Shown piece after piece: positions 38,901-47,273 of a stretch of DNA of 58,949 bases. The stretch comes from Bacteroidales bacterium (GTDB taxonomy: Bacteria > Bacteroidota > Bacteroidia > Bacteroidales > Muribaculaceae): positions 1 through 58,949 of the forward strand of contig JAJPXC010000155.1 of NCBI GenBank assembly GCA_021205635.1. The letters run 5' to 3'. Below the pieces are notes generated by a model, which was not told the origin of the DNA, searched no databases, and saw nothing but the letters and a program-made list of their open reading frames with translations. The position numbers were made by a program, and so were the translations under genes. Positions within the stretch are counted from its first letter, which is position 1; each line of letters starts with the position of its first letter.

Positions 38901-41432
38901 AACCGACACCAGGCCACTTTATACCCTCACCACGCCCAACTCGAGGATATATTTGGGAAAGACCGCCGCAAGACCAAGGCCGATATCACCAATTGCCTCG
39001 AACTGAAGCAAGTGCTTGAATTGCTTGATCAAGTGGCCACGGTAGAGGTCGACTCGGTGCAGCTGCCCGAGGCGTTCACCCGATGGGACGCCGGTAACTC
39101 CGACATGCGTTCGTGGTACCTTTGGTGCAAGGAGCGTGACGAGCTAGCAGCCCTGCATCTCCAACCCGTTGTTGACTACATTATCGCCGGCAAACACTCG
39201 GGCCAGGAGGCATCCCAGGCGTTCCAGAAAGGGTTGTACCGAGCGTTGGCAGTAGAGATAATCAACTCACGCGAGGATTTGCGATTCTTCAACGGATTGC
39301 TATTCGACAAAGTGGTGGAAGAGTACAGGCACCTCACATCTCGTTTCCAGCAGCTAAGCATGCGTGAACTTTATATGCGCCTAGCCTCGCGTATCCCCTC
39401 GTTGGCAATGGAAGCATTGGAAAATTCGGAGGTGGGTATCCTCAAGCGCAATATCCGCAACAACGGCCGCGGCAACTCCATCCGTCGCATTATCGACCAG
39501 ATTCCTACGTTGCTGCCCAAGCTGTGCCCATGCATGTTGATGAGCCCGCTATCGGTGGCCCAGTATCTCGATATCAACAACGAGAAAGTCGACCTGGTGA
39601 TTTTCGACGAGGCATCGCAAATGCCTACATCCGAGGCGGTTGGCGCAATTGCCCGCGGCAAAGCTTTAATTGTCGTGGGTGACCCCAAGCAGATGCCGCC
39701 AACAAGTTTCTTCACGGCATCATCGGTGAGCGAGGACGAGGCTTCAATCGACGACATGGAAAGCATCTTGGACGATTGCTTGGCAATGTCAATCCCCTCG
39801 CGCTACCTCACCTGGCACTATCGCAGCAAGCACGAGAGCCTCATCGCTTTCAGCAATTCCCAATATTACGGCGGCAAGTTGCTCACCTTCCCCTCGGTCG
39901 ACGACCAAGCGCGCAAGGTGTCGCTTCGGGTCATCGAGGGCGTTTATCAGCGCAGCGGAGCACGAGTGAATCTTCCCGAGGCCCAAGCCGTGGTAGCCGA
40001 GGTGTTGCGTCGCTTGGCCGACCCTATATTGTCCAAACGCAGCATCGGCATTGTGTCGTTCAGCAAGGTGCAACAGGACAAAATCGAGGACTTGCTTACC
40101 GACGAATTGGCCCATCACCCCGAATTGGAAACACTAGCCTACGACTCTCCCGAGCCTATTTTCATCAAGAACCTGGAAAACGTGCAGGGCGACGAGCGCG
40201 ACGTGATTCTGTTCTCAGTAGGCTACGGTCCCGACAAGAACGGCAAGGTATCGATGAATTTCGGTCCATTGAACAAGGTGGGTGGCGAGCGACGCCTCAA
40301 TGTGGCCGTGTCGCGCGCTCGTTACGAGATGATTGTGTTCTCCTCAATGCGAGCTTCCCATATCGACATGCGTCGCTCCAATGCCTTGGGAGTGGAAGGG
40401 TTGAAGAAATTCCTAGAATTCGCCGAGAGTGGACAGACGTCGATTTTGGCCGATAATGTGGTATCCTCCACGATCGATAGCGTGGCCGTAAGGATTGCCC
40501 AAGAGCTGGAAAAACTTGGCCATAAGACGCGCCTCGGGGTGGGACGCTCCCAATTCAAGGTCGATATCGCCATTGTCGATCCCGAGCATCCTGAAAAGTA
40601 TCTTCTGGGCATCATGCTCGACGGAGATTCCTACTACTCGACCAAGACAATGCGCGACCGCGAGATTGTGCAACCCGCCGTATTGAAGCTTCTTAAGTGG
40701 AAGGTGATGAGAGTGTGGACGCTGGATTGGTTTGAACGCCCCCAAGTGGTTATTGACGCGATTGTCAAAAATCTGGAGCCGACTGAACCCGAAGAGGAGG
40801 AATCTTTTTCTCCCCATAAAATCAACTTCGTAGAGGACGTTCTGAAAAAAGCGCCCCAGCCCACTGAGGTCAAATCGCCGATAAAGGGTTACATAAGAGC
40901 CAAGATACTCGACCCGGGAGTGCGACTGAGCGGACCCGAGGATTTGTCGCGCTTTGCGGGACAAGTGATGGGCCACCTGCGTCAATTGATTGACGTGGAG
41001 CAACCTATCACCAGCTCGCTTCTCTATAAGCGCATTGTGAAGATTTGGGGCCTCAACCGGGTATCGTCAAGGGTACAACTGCTTGTCGACAATTTGCTGA
41101 ACACGAGTGGATTGTATGGCGTTCCTGATGGCGCCCATGGCCGCGTGTGGTGGAGTAATCTGCACAAGGCTGAGGAATATGATGGGTACCGTGGAGGAGG
41201 TGTGCGCGACATCATGGATATCCCTATGCTCGAGGTTAAGAACGCCATGAAATTTGTGGTAGACCAGCAAGTGGCCCTTGACCGCGAAGACCTGAAACGA
41301 CTTACATCCAGCCAATTAGGCTTCACTCGTAAGGGAGCTAACATCGACACGGTAACGGAAGCCGCAGTTGACCAACTGGAAAAAGAAGGTTACATCACCA
41401 TCGTGGGTGCGAAGGTGAGCAAACTGATGTAA
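35931..41432 (+). CDS. Giant DUF4011 / SF1 helicase / Vsr-like / DUF3320 protein
   Basis: 1833 residues. Residues ~180-290 are a transglutaminase-like module with Cys233 (LGTCIDLTVL) and His259 (KGHAFVGAW). DUF4011 begins at W392 (WERKLLDFSLHNNLLN). The SF1 helicase has Walker A GPPGTGKS at 697-704, DEASQMP at 1226-1232, a GDPKQMPP motif ~20 residues later, and the late motifs YRSKHESLI and NVAVSRAR. A Vsr/MTES_1575-like nuclease fold lies at ~1530-1610 and DUF3320 at ~1670-1740 (RQLIDVEQPITSSLLYKRIVKIWG). The canonical IExDG acid of the nuclease reads IMLDG here. Related architectures occur in defence islands. It is co-transcribed with the AlbA_2 protein. Confidence 0.85.
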   Translation: MTISTENQDNRFPFLPDWSGEITLEYSAEINFAMVHNYQSPMARCIIHNNGDTPWTDVALTVESESLKPVTHRIEAVSPHTSVDITKDILLIPDADEMMRLTEPKLTSFTLRVTVGDKEAFKMENPVRLMAYDQWLGASKHPEMLAAFVMPNHPLISRVLAAASGFMEKWTRSSALDEYQCGDPNRARLQVAAVYEALRSEGLIYVSAKASFEETGQCIRTVDRVLTDKLGTCIDLTVLFASCLEAIGIQPILVLLKGHAFVGAWLAPHIGEMIGDDADYLLKNLADGISELVVVETTLLTSSGSPDFEQAVEQAVTKLKLPDALNCYVNVAECRFKGIRPLPMRVMKDDQWVVVNDTEGRDNATTKMRRVDRYDLSAYDAEGATISKFTVWERKLLDFSLHNNLLNMKLGKRIIPIVSFNIDALEDELQAGKRFRVLPFPLPTVTEAPGKIYDSSLYPALEEMVTQQLTNGVIYSFHTEDPLKDALKYVYRKARTSLEENGANCLYLALGALKWYETEHSSNPRYAPILLLPIEIIRGTRGSGYTIRMRDEEIALNITLTEMLKQQHDIDLSCLNALPTDHSGVDVKKIFAIIRDKILNKRGWNVIDEAMIGLFSFSKFVMWHDIHTNAPRLMENPIISSLVEGRLKMDLVNSTTDAREADRSCRPEEFTLPIDVDSSQLEAIIDSGKGHSFILHGPPGTGKSQTITNMIANALYQGKRVLFVAEKMAALSVVQSRLEKIGLAPFCLELHSYKVTKQHFLEQMDMALNVVHGQPSSVYKEEAEALYQKRCQLMDYVEGMHRRMPQVEYSLHDCIARYNGIDGDEIKVEIDYFKDLSLKQIEQLAEKIQRLDTIFQITGNPAEGVYRGLHMRDGSVDAERSAKQHISKAKRHLDKIDNNQILRLLEDIPALLELETANNSALALDDIHRDLLRRYGQGIFSTDLGAMSREWRMHGDKWFLPRYFGRRSMLKRYAMTAADVEYLIETNEQINRHQATLYPHHAQLEDIFGKDRRKTKADITNCLELKQVLELLDQVATVEVDSVQLPEAFTRWDAGNSDMRSWYLWCKERDELAALHLQPVVDYIIAGKHSGQEASQAFQKGLYRALAVEIINSREDLRFFNGLLFDKVVEEYRHLTSRFQQLSMRELYMRLASRIPSLAMEALENSEVGILKRNIRNNGRGNSIRRIIDQIPTLLPKLCPCMLMSPLSVAQYLDINNEKVDLVIFDEASQMPTSEAVGAIARGKALIVVGDPKQMPPTSFFTASSVSEDEASIDDMESILDDCLAMSIPSRYLTWHYRSKHESLIAFSNSQYYGGKLLTFPSVDDQARKVSLRVIEGVYQRSGARVNLPEAQAVVAEVLRRLADPILSKRSIGIVSFSKVQQDKIEDLLTDELAHHPELETLAYDSPEPIFIKNLENVQGDERDVILFSVGYGPDKNGKVSMNFGPLNKVGGERRLNVAVSRARYEMIVFSSMRASHIDMRRSNALGVEGLKKFLEFAESGQTSILADNVVSSTIDSVAVRIAQELEKLGHKTRLGVGRSQFKVDIAIVDPEHPEKYLLGIMLDGDSYYSTKTMRDREIVQPAVLKLLKWKVMRVWTLDWFERPQVVIDAIVKNLEPTEPEEEESFSPHKINFVEDVLKKAPQPTEVKSPIKGYIRAKILDPGVRLSGPEDLSRFAGQVMGHLRQLIDVEQPITSSLLYKRIVKIWGLNRVSSRVQLLVDNLLNTSGLYGVPDGAHGRVWWSNLHKAEEYDGYRGGGVRDIMDIPMLEVKNAMKFVVDQQVALDREDLKRLTSSQLGFTRKGANIDTVTEAAVDQLEKEGYITIVGAKVSKLM

Positions 41433-41451
41433 AACCCAAAGTAATTGTGGA

Positions 41452-42864
41452 TTAGTCGCGGCGCACCAGTGTCGCGACATTCTCCACGTGTTGAGTGTGG
41501 GGGAACATGTCGACTGGCTGAACGTTCACCACGCGATATTTGCAGTCGAGCAACGCCAAGTCGCGCGCTTGCGTGGCCGGATTACAGCTCACGTACACAA
41601 TACGCTGAGGTTCAGCCCCCAAAATTACATCCACTACATCTTGGTGCATCCCCGCGCGGGGTGGATCGACGATCATCACGTCGGGGCGACCGTGCTCAGC
41701 AATAAAATCGCTCGAAAGCACATCCTTCATGTCGCCGGCGTAAAACTCGGTGTTACTCAATCCGTTAACCTCGGCGTTTACCTTGGCGTCGGCAATGGCC
41801 TCAGGCACATACTCAATGCCGATAACGTGGCGGCAGTGACGAGCCACGAAGTTGGCGATGGTGCCGGTGCCGGTGTAGAGGTCGTAAACCAGTTCGTCGC
41901 CTTTTAGATCGGCTTGCTCGCGGGCAACCTGATACAGGCGGTAGGCTTGGCGGGAATTGGTTTGGTAAAACGATTTGGGACCGACGCGGAAGCGCAAACC
42001 CTCCATCTCCTCCTCAATCCATTCTCGACCCGAGTGAAGGAGGATTTCCTGGTCGGCGATGGAATCATTGACCTTGAGATTCACCACATATAGAAGCGAG
42101 GTGATTTCAGGGAATTGCTCACGTACAGCGTCCAACAACTTGGTGATTTCCTGCTGGTTATCCTCACCAAACACCATCACGGCCATTACCTCGCCAGTGG
42201 AGGCGATGCGTATCATCAACGTGCGCAACAGGCCTTGCTGAGCGCGCAAGTCGTAGAAACTCAAGCCGTTGTCGATGCCGTATCGCTTTATAAACAATCG
42301 GATACGATTGCCAAGGTCGTCCTGAAGATGGCATCGGTTGATATCCAGCACCTTATCGAATGCTCCCGGGATATGGAATCCAGCGCCGTCGCGGTAGGCA
42401 ACCTCGGCTCCCGATTTCACTTGCTCCCAAGTAAGCCAACGGCGGTTGGAGAACGTGTACTCCATCTTGTTGCGGTAATCCCAAATCTGCTCTGAGCCAA
42501 GGGTTTCCTTTACCTCGGGATGCTCGATTTTGGCAATACGGTCGAGGGCGTCGACAACTTGTTGACGCTTGCATTGCAATTGGAAATCGTAAGGAAGATG
42601 CTGCCAACGACAGCCTCCGCATGTGCCAAAATGCTCGCAACGAGGCTCTTGGCGAATCTCAGAGGGCTTTACTAGGCGCTCGATATGGCCTTCGGCATAG
42701 GAGCGTTTCGACCGGTCGATTTTCACGTCGGCCACATCGCCGGGGGCACCAAAGGGGATGAACACCACCTTGTCGTTCACGCGAGCGATAGCGTTGCCCT
42801 CAGCGGCCACGCCCGTAATCTCCACGCCCTCAATCAAGGGCAGCTCTTTCTTCTTCCGTCCCAT
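41452..42864 (-). CDS. rlmD: 23S rRNA (uracil-C5)-methyltransferase, RlmD type
   Basis: 470 residues. An N-terminal TRAM domain (~1-60) for RNA binding is followed by an iron-sulphur cluster region with Cys in RCEHFGTCGGC and a later Cys. The SAM-dependent methyltransferase domain carries YDLYTGTGTIANF and the catalytic VSCNPATQARD. It methylates uridine in 23S rRNA. In Bacteroidetes a single RlmD/RlmCD-type enzyme may modify more than one site. The start at 42864 is only 11 bp from the stop of the truncated hepT, so a deletion seems to have joined them. Confidence 0.92.
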   Translation of the reverse strand: MGRKKKELPLIEGVEITGVAAEGNAIARVNDKVVFIPFGAPGDVADVKIDRSKRSYAEGHIERLVKPSEIRQEPRCEHFGTCGGCRWQHLPYDFQLQCKRQQVVDALDRIAKIEHPEVKETLGSEQIWDYRNKMEYTFSNRRWLTWEQVKSGAEVAYRDGAGFHIPGAFDKVLDINRCHLQDDLGNRIRLFIKRYGIDNGLSFYDLRAQQGLLRTLMIRIASTGEVMAVMVFGEDNQQEITKLLDAVREQFPEITSLLYVVNLKVNDSIADQEILLHSGREWIEEEMEGLRFRVGPKSFYQTNSRQAYRLYQVAREQADLKGDELVYDLYTGTGTIANFVARHCRHVIGIEYVPEAIADAKVNAEVNGLSNTEFYAGDMKDVLSSDFIAEHGRPDVMIVDPPRAGMHQDVVDVILGAEPQRIVYVSCNPATQARDLALLDCKYRVVNVQPVDMFPHTQHVENVATLVRRD

Positions 42865-42875
42865 ACTTTAAATCT

Positions 42876-43025
42876 TTATATTTCTACCAGCTTTGCACAT
42901 CCATAAAATTTAATTGTGTCATTGGATATTTCATTCAACAGAGTGTTGGAGTCTAAAGCTAATAATGTGTTAATAGCTTCCAACATATGTTGAATACGTG
43001 CTTTATCTCTTGGAGCCTCTCTCAT
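42876..43025 (-). pseudogene. Truncated HepT-like (DUF86/HEPN) toxin gene
   Basis: 49 residues from ATG 43025: MREAPRDKARIQHMLEAIN and on to KLVEI, then TAA at 42876-42878. This is the N-terminal half of a DUF86/HEPN protein. Full-length HepT is ~110-140 residues, and the Rx4-6H RNase motif lies in the missing C-terminal half. It overlaps the 3' end of mntA by 23 bp, the usual layout of the MntA/HepT toxin-antitoxin pair. The toxin is therefore almost certainly inactive. Confidence 0.75.
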
Positions 43026-43320
43026 AAATTAAAATTTTATCATGGTTGACATAAGGCAACGCAAAGGACATTACACGGCCATCCTCCACAAGATCCACTT
43101 TTCTCCCTAAGTAATCTTCCAATTCATTTGACATGCGAGAGATGGTAAGAAGTGTGACTTTATGATTGCGATCATAGGCAACTATCATGTCTATATCGCT
43201 GTCAGCCTTCTCCTCTCCACGCGAACACGACCCAAAAAGCCATGCTTTAAGCACAGCCGGTTGGCGCTCAAAATATTGAGCGATTTGAGGAACATATTCT
43301 TTAATTTGGTCGCTAAGCAT
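43003..43320 (-). CDS. mntA: MntA-like nucleotidyltransferase (antitoxin type)
   Basis: 105 residues from ATG 43320. The minimal nucleotidyltransferase motif GSCSRGEEKADSDIDMIV (GSx...SDxD) is intact. In type VII toxin-antitoxin systems MntA AMPylates HepT and neutralises it. Here the partner is truncated, so MntA may be a relic. The ATG lies 1 bp after the stop of the DEAD-box helicase gene, so it may be expressed from that transcript. It is more AT-rich than its neighbours, consistent with acquisition. An upstream in-frame extension overlaps the helicase and is not real. Confidence 0.8.
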   Translation of the reverse strand: MLSDQIKEYVPQIAQYFERQPAVLKAWLFGSCSRGEEKADSDIDMIVAYDRNHKVTLLTISRMSNELEDYLGRKVDLVEDGRVMSFALPYVNHDKILIYERGSKR

Positions 43321-43321
43321 A

Positions 43322-44740
43322 TTATGAACTGGTATTGGAATTATTGCTTTTGGGGGAACGTGGTTTACGGGAATTATGGGATTTCCGGGGCGATTGGGAA
43401 GCTTGAGGGGATTGCTTGGCTTGGGTTGGTTGGGAGTCCTTGGCGCTTTGGTGATTGCGGGGCTTGCGGTCCTTGGAGTGGCGGTTGTTGCCTCGGCGAT
43501 CCTTTCCTCCGCGATCCTTTCCTCCGCGGTCCTTTCCACCACGATCCTTGCGACCACGGGAGCCAGAGGAACGGCGCGATGAGCCGTTGCCGTAGGAGGG
43601 GGTAGCCCCCAATTCGGCAGGTACCTCACCCTTCTCAACCTCGCGCTCGATAAGTTGCTCGATTTGGCGGAAACGGCATTGCTCCTTTTCGCCAATGAAC
43701 GTGATGGCTTGGCCGTCGCGCTCGGCGCGGGCTGTGCGACCCACGCGGTGCACATAGTCCTCGGCCTCATGGGGTACGTCGAAATTCACCACAAGCGAGA
43801 TGTCGTCGATGTCGATACCGCGCGACACGATGTCGGTGGCCACCAGGATTTTCACCCGTCCGGCTTTGAATCCCAACATCACCTCCTCGCGGCGCGATTG
43901 GTCGAGATCGGAGTGCATCTCCTCCACGGCCAAGTGACGGCCACGCAGCGCTCGGGCCAGTTGCTTTACCTTCAACTTGGACGACGCGAACACGATCACG
44001 CGATCGGGGGGCGTTGCTTTGAACAATGAAAGCAATAAGGCCTCCTTTTGGCGCTCGTAGCACACGTAAGCCGTCTGCCGTATCTTTTCGGCCGGCTTGG
44101 ACACCGCGAGCTTAATCTCCTCGGGATCGGTGAGGATTTGTCGGGCGAGTTTTTGGATTTTGGGAGGCATAGTCGCCGAGAACATCAGCGTCTGGCGGTT
44201 CTTGGGAAGATATGACACCACCTTCATGATGTCGTCGAAGAATCCCATGTCGAGCATACGGTCGGCCTCGTCGAGGATGAAGAACGACACTTGCGACAGG
44301 TCGACATATCCCATCTGCAGGTGTGCGATCAATCGGCCGGGAGTGGCGATTACCACGTCGGCTCCCATGGTGAGTCCTCGCTTCTGCTGGTCGAACGTCT
44401 TGCCGTCGGTACCACCATAAATGGCCGTGGAACTAATTCCAGGAATGAAATAGGAAAAGCCCTGCATCTGTTGGTCGATCTGCTGCACCAGCTCGCGTGT
44501 GGGAGCCATGACGACGCAGTTGACGGCGTCCTGGGGGAAACCGCCGTCGGCCAACTGGTCGATTACGGGAAGCAGATAGGCGGCGGTCTTGCCAGTGCCG
44601 GTCTGGGCGACAGCAATCAGGTCGCTGCCGCGCTCAGCAATGGGTATGGCCAGTTCTTGTATAGGAGTGCACTCCTGGAAGTTCATCGCGTCGAGGGCGT
44701 CGAGCACCTCGTCGTTATATAGCACCTCATCAAATCTCAT
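43322..44740 (-). CDS. DEAD-box RNA helicase, RhlE type
   Basis: 472 residues. All DEAD motifs are present: Q motif region CTPIQELAIP, AQTGTGKT (I), PTREL (Ia), DEADRMLD (II), SAT (III) and HRVGRTAR (VI). The C-terminal ~100 residues are a basic, disordered tail with RGGKD repeats and then a Lys/Ser/Pro-rich stretch, which probably binds RNA. Such helicases remodel rRNA and mRNA structure. The imperfect -7 box TAACTTCG sits ~30 bp upstream on the minus strand. The short RGGKD units are internal coding repeats and could vary in number. Confidence 0.93.
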   Translation of the reverse strand: MRFDEVLYNDEVLDALDAMNFQECTPIQELAIPIAERGSDLIAVAQTGTGKTAAYLLPVIDQLADGGFPQDAVNCVVMAPTRELVQQIDQQMQGFSYFIPGISSTAIYGGTDGKTFDQQKRGLTMGADVVIATPGRLIAHLQMGYVDLSQVSFFILDEADRMLDMGFFDDIMKVVSYLPKNRQTLMFSATMPPKIQKLARQILTDPEEIKLAVSKPAEKIRQTAYVCYERQKEALLLSLFKATPPDRVIVFASSKLKVKQLARALRGRHLAVEEMHSDLDQSRREEVMLGFKAGRVKILVATDIVSRGIDIDDISLVVNFDVPHEAEDYVHRVGRTARAERDGQAITFIGEKEQCRFRQIEQLIEREVEKGEVPAELGATPSYGNGSSRRSSGSRGRKDRGGKDRGGKDRGGKDRRGNNRHSKDRKPRNHQSAKDSQPTQAKQSPQASQSPRKSHNSRKPRSPKSNNSNTSS

Positions 44741-44792
44741 TTTCTTCGCTTGTGGGATATTTTACGCGAAGTTACACATTTTTAATGAGATT

Positions 44793-45431
44793 TCATAGAT
44801 AGGGGTTGTAGGTGGCCTCGCTGCCGATGGTGGTTTCGGGACCGTGGCCCGGATAGACGACGGTTTCCGGCGGCAAGGTCATCAAGCGGGTGTTGATACC
44901 GTCGATGAGTTGCTCGTGGTTGCCTCCAGCGAGATCGGTGCGGCCGATGCTGTTGCGGAACAACACGTCACCCGAGATCAACCAGTTGGAACCGGGGGAG
45001 TACAGCACCAGGCTACCGGGGGAGTGACCCGGCACATGGATTGCCTTAAGTTCCTCATCACCAATCTTTATCGTGTCGCCGTCGCGCACCGGCTTGTCAA
45101 TCATCACCGCATCCACATCGGCATCGATACCGAATGCCTTGGCCTGCACAGGCAATTTCGAGCTAAGGAACTCGTCGTCCACGTGCGCCTCCAAAGGCAC
45201 TCCATAGTGATTTTTCACGTAAGCCACGCCAAAGGAGTGGTCAACGTGCATATGGGTGTTGATCAAGTGGGTGACAGTGAGATGATTGTCGGTGATAAAG
45301 TGGTCGAGCACACGTTCCTCGGCTGAGTTGATCATTCCCGGATCGATAATCGCGGCTTGACGCGTAGCGGGATCCCACACAACGTAGGTGTTGACCCCAA
45401 ACATATTGAAAGTGAATCGTTTAATCTTCAT
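44793..45431 (-). CDS. MBL-fold hydrolase, glyoxalase II-like (YcbL type)
   Basis: 212 residues. The metal-binding motif THMHVDHSFG, the PGHSPGS His, GDVLF and PGHGPETTIG are in the order of glyoxalase II-type enzymes. It lacks the C-terminal substrate domain of true glyoxalase II and matches the short YcbL-like group, which hydrolyses thioesters in vitro. The start overlaps the rsmG stop by 4 bp, so the two are co-translated. Confidence 0.85.
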   Translation of the reverse strand: MKIKRFTFNMFGVNTYVVWDPATRQAAIIDPGMINSAEERVLDHFITDNHLTVTHLINTHMHVDHSFGVAYVKNHYGVPLEAHVDDEFLSSKLPVQAKAFGIDADVDAVMIDKPVRDGDTIKIGDEELKAIHVPGHSPGSLVLYSPGSNWLISGDVLFRNSIGRTDLAGGNHEQLIDGINTRLMTLPPETVVYPGHGPETTIGSEATYNPYL

Positions 45432-46084
45432 TTTGCGCTTTTTTTGGCCTTCAACGGCACATAAATTATATCCTTTTCTGTATACCTAGGCTCGGAGAAA
45501 AATTCTCCAACCTGCTGTTCTATATAACACCCGTTGAACGCTTTTAGTTCATCGTCAAGATTGCCGCCCTTGAGGCATATCAAGCCATTTTCAAGTGGAT
45601 TGGGACTCACCGGGGCAATGTTTTTGCGACATGCCTTCACCAGGTCGGAAAGGGGCATCACGGCGCGGCTTACTACGTAATCCACCAGCTTATGGCACTC
45701 TCCCATGTCGCCGTGCTGGAACGTGCAATTAGTCAAGCCAATAGCTTCGGCAATCGACTTTGCCACCATCACTTTTTTGCCGATTCGGTCGATGAGATGA
45801 AACTTGCACTCGGGGAACACCACCGCCAAAGGGATTCCCGGGAAACCGCCACCGCAACCAAGATCTATCATTGTCGTGCCGGGTGCTGGAGAGTGATAAG
45901 AGCGCAAGAACGCCGCGATAGCCAAGGAGTGAAGAATATGGTTCACCCACAGGTTGTCGATGTCCTTGCGGGAGATGACGTTGATTTTCTCGTTCCAATC
46001 GGGATAGAGACGGCTCATCTCAACAAATTGGTGTTGCTGAGTTTCCGACAATTGCGGAAAATATTTTAATAAAAGCTCTAACAT
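45428..46084 (-). CDS. rsmG: 16S rRNA (guanine-N7)-methyltransferase RsmG
   Basis: 218 residues. The SAM-binding core is MIDLGCGGGFPGIPLAVVFPE, followed by the HLIDRIGKKVMVAKSIAEAIGL segment typical of RsmG/GidB. It makes m7G527 in 16S rRNA; loss confers low-level streptomycin resistance in other bacteria. The stop overlaps the MBL hydrolase gene. The start lies 74 bp downstream of mltG on the minus strand, so one transcript may carry all three. Confidence 0.95.
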   Translation of the reverse strand: MLELLLKYFPQLSETQQHQFVEMSRLYPDWNEKINVISRKDIDNLWVNHILHSLAIAAFLRSYHSPAPGTTMIDLGCGGGFPGIPLAVVFPECKFHLIDRIGKKVMVAKSIAEAIGLTNCTFQHGDMGECHKLVDYVVSRAVMPLSDLVKACRKNIAPVSPNPLENGLICLKGGNLDDELKAFNGCYIEQQVGEFFSEPRYTEKDIIYVPLKAKKSAK

Positions 46085-46158
46085 ATATCCTTCTAATTAT
46101 TCTAAATAAAAATCACCACTCAGGAAGCCCTCATTGCGGGGATTTGGGGGCTTGGTGT

Positions 46159-47223
46159 CTATTGTATCCCCCGCTTGTCGAGGGCCTGCTGGTACCGCTT
46201 GGCGTTGGCGCGGTGGGTGGCGTAATCGGTGGCAAAGTTGTGGTAGCCTGAGAAATCCTCCTTGGCGCACATATACAGGTAAGAATGATGAGGTGCCTGC
46301 AGAACGGCGTCGATGGCGGTCTTGTCGGCCACGCGTATCGGTCCTGGGGGTAAACCCGTGTGAAGATAGGTGTTGTAGGCGCTGCCGGCCTTCAGGTGCT
46401 CGCCTTTTATTCGGCGCAATGAGAAATCTCCCGTTGAGAATTTCACGGTAGGGTCGGCTTGAAGCTTCATGTTGATTGCCAGGCGGTTGAGATACAACCT
46501 TGCCACCTTGGGCCGTTCGTCGGCTTTGTTGGTCTCCTCCTCCACAATCGAGGCCAGCGTGGCCACTTGCACCGGGGTAAGGCCAAGATGCTTGGCCAAT
46601 TCCCTGCGCTCGTCGTTCCAGAACTCGTTGCGATAATCTAGCAAGCGCGACACCACCTTTTGTGGCTTGGCTGTCCAGTAGAATTGGTAACTATCGGGCA
46701 GGAACGCCGCGGGATACCCCTCCACCTTGAATCCAGCCGGGGGCAGCACACTGTCGCAAGCGGCCAAAAAATCCTCAGGCGACAACTCCAATTGGGCGCT
46801 GATGCGTTCGGCCAGTTGGCCCATTGTGCGCACGTTGTTGAACGTGACGTTAATCGGGGTTTGGCGTCCCTTTTCAATGGCTCGGGCTATGCGCCACGCG
46901 GCGTCGCCTCGTTTCACTTGGTATGCTCCATGCGATGTAGCGGCCTCGCCTCCCATCCATTGCCACAGTCGGTAGACACGCGGCCCGAAATCATCGCCAA
47001 GCGACGAGCGCAAGCTGTCGCCAACGGCCTCCTTGCTGCTGCCAGTGGGGATACGCACCCATGCCTCCTCACCTCCGCGATAACCCACCCAGCCAAATTG
47101 CCAAAGGGCCACAGCCACTACCACGGCCAACGCCACCGCGCCACCAGCGATATATATCCACCGCAGGGGATTGCTCGGCGTTGAACGCTTCTTCTTATTG
47201 CTTGTTTTCTTTTTAGTAGGCAT
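46159..47223 (-). CDS. mltG: Endolytic murein transglycosylase MltG
   Basis: 354 residues. A basic N-terminus and one membrane helix (IAGGAVALAVVVAVALW) place the enzyme at the inner membrane. The YceG domain contains the catalytic Glu region ASIVEEETNKADERPKVARLYLNRL and the downstream LQADPTVKFS. It cleaves nascent glycan strands and so sets peptidoglycan strand length. ATG 47223 is used because an upstream in-frame ATG (47265) sits at the -33 element of the promoter (47235-47266). The leader is very short (~5 nt). Confidence 0.93.
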   Translation of the reverse strand: MPTKKKTSNKKKRSTPSNPLRWIYIAGGAVALAVVVAVALWQFGWVGYRGGEEAWVRIPTGSSKEAVGDSLRSSLGDDFGPRVYRLWQWMGGEAATSHGAYQVKRGDAAWRIARAIEKGRQTPINVTFNNVRTMGQLAERISAQLELSPEDFLAACDSVLPPAGFKVEGYPAAFLPDSYQFYWTAKPQKVVSRLLDYRNEFWNDERRELAKHLGLTPVQVATLASIVEEETNKADERPKVARLYLNRLAINMKLQADPTVKFSTGDFSLRRIKGEHLKAGSAYNTYLHTGLPPGPIRVADKTAIDAVLQAPHHSYLYMCAKEDFSGYHNFATDYATHRANAKRYQQALDKRGIQ

Positions 47224-47234
47224 AATCGTTCCCG

Positions 47235-47266
47235 CAAAGTTACAAACCTTGAACGTAACCACCAAA
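47235..47266 (-). promoter_or_regulatory. Promoter of mltG
   Basis: On the minus strand: TTTG (47263-47266), a 20-bp spacer and TAACTTTG (47235-47242), an exact match. The 12-unit heptamer array begins 7 bp upstream of the -33 box. Confidence 0.85.
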
Positions 47267-47273
47267 CCTTGAA

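Noticed and set aside
43450-43600. RGGKD repeat region as an independent DNA repeat element
   Set aside because: It is the basic C-terminal tail of the DEAD-box helicase, in frame and of the expected type.
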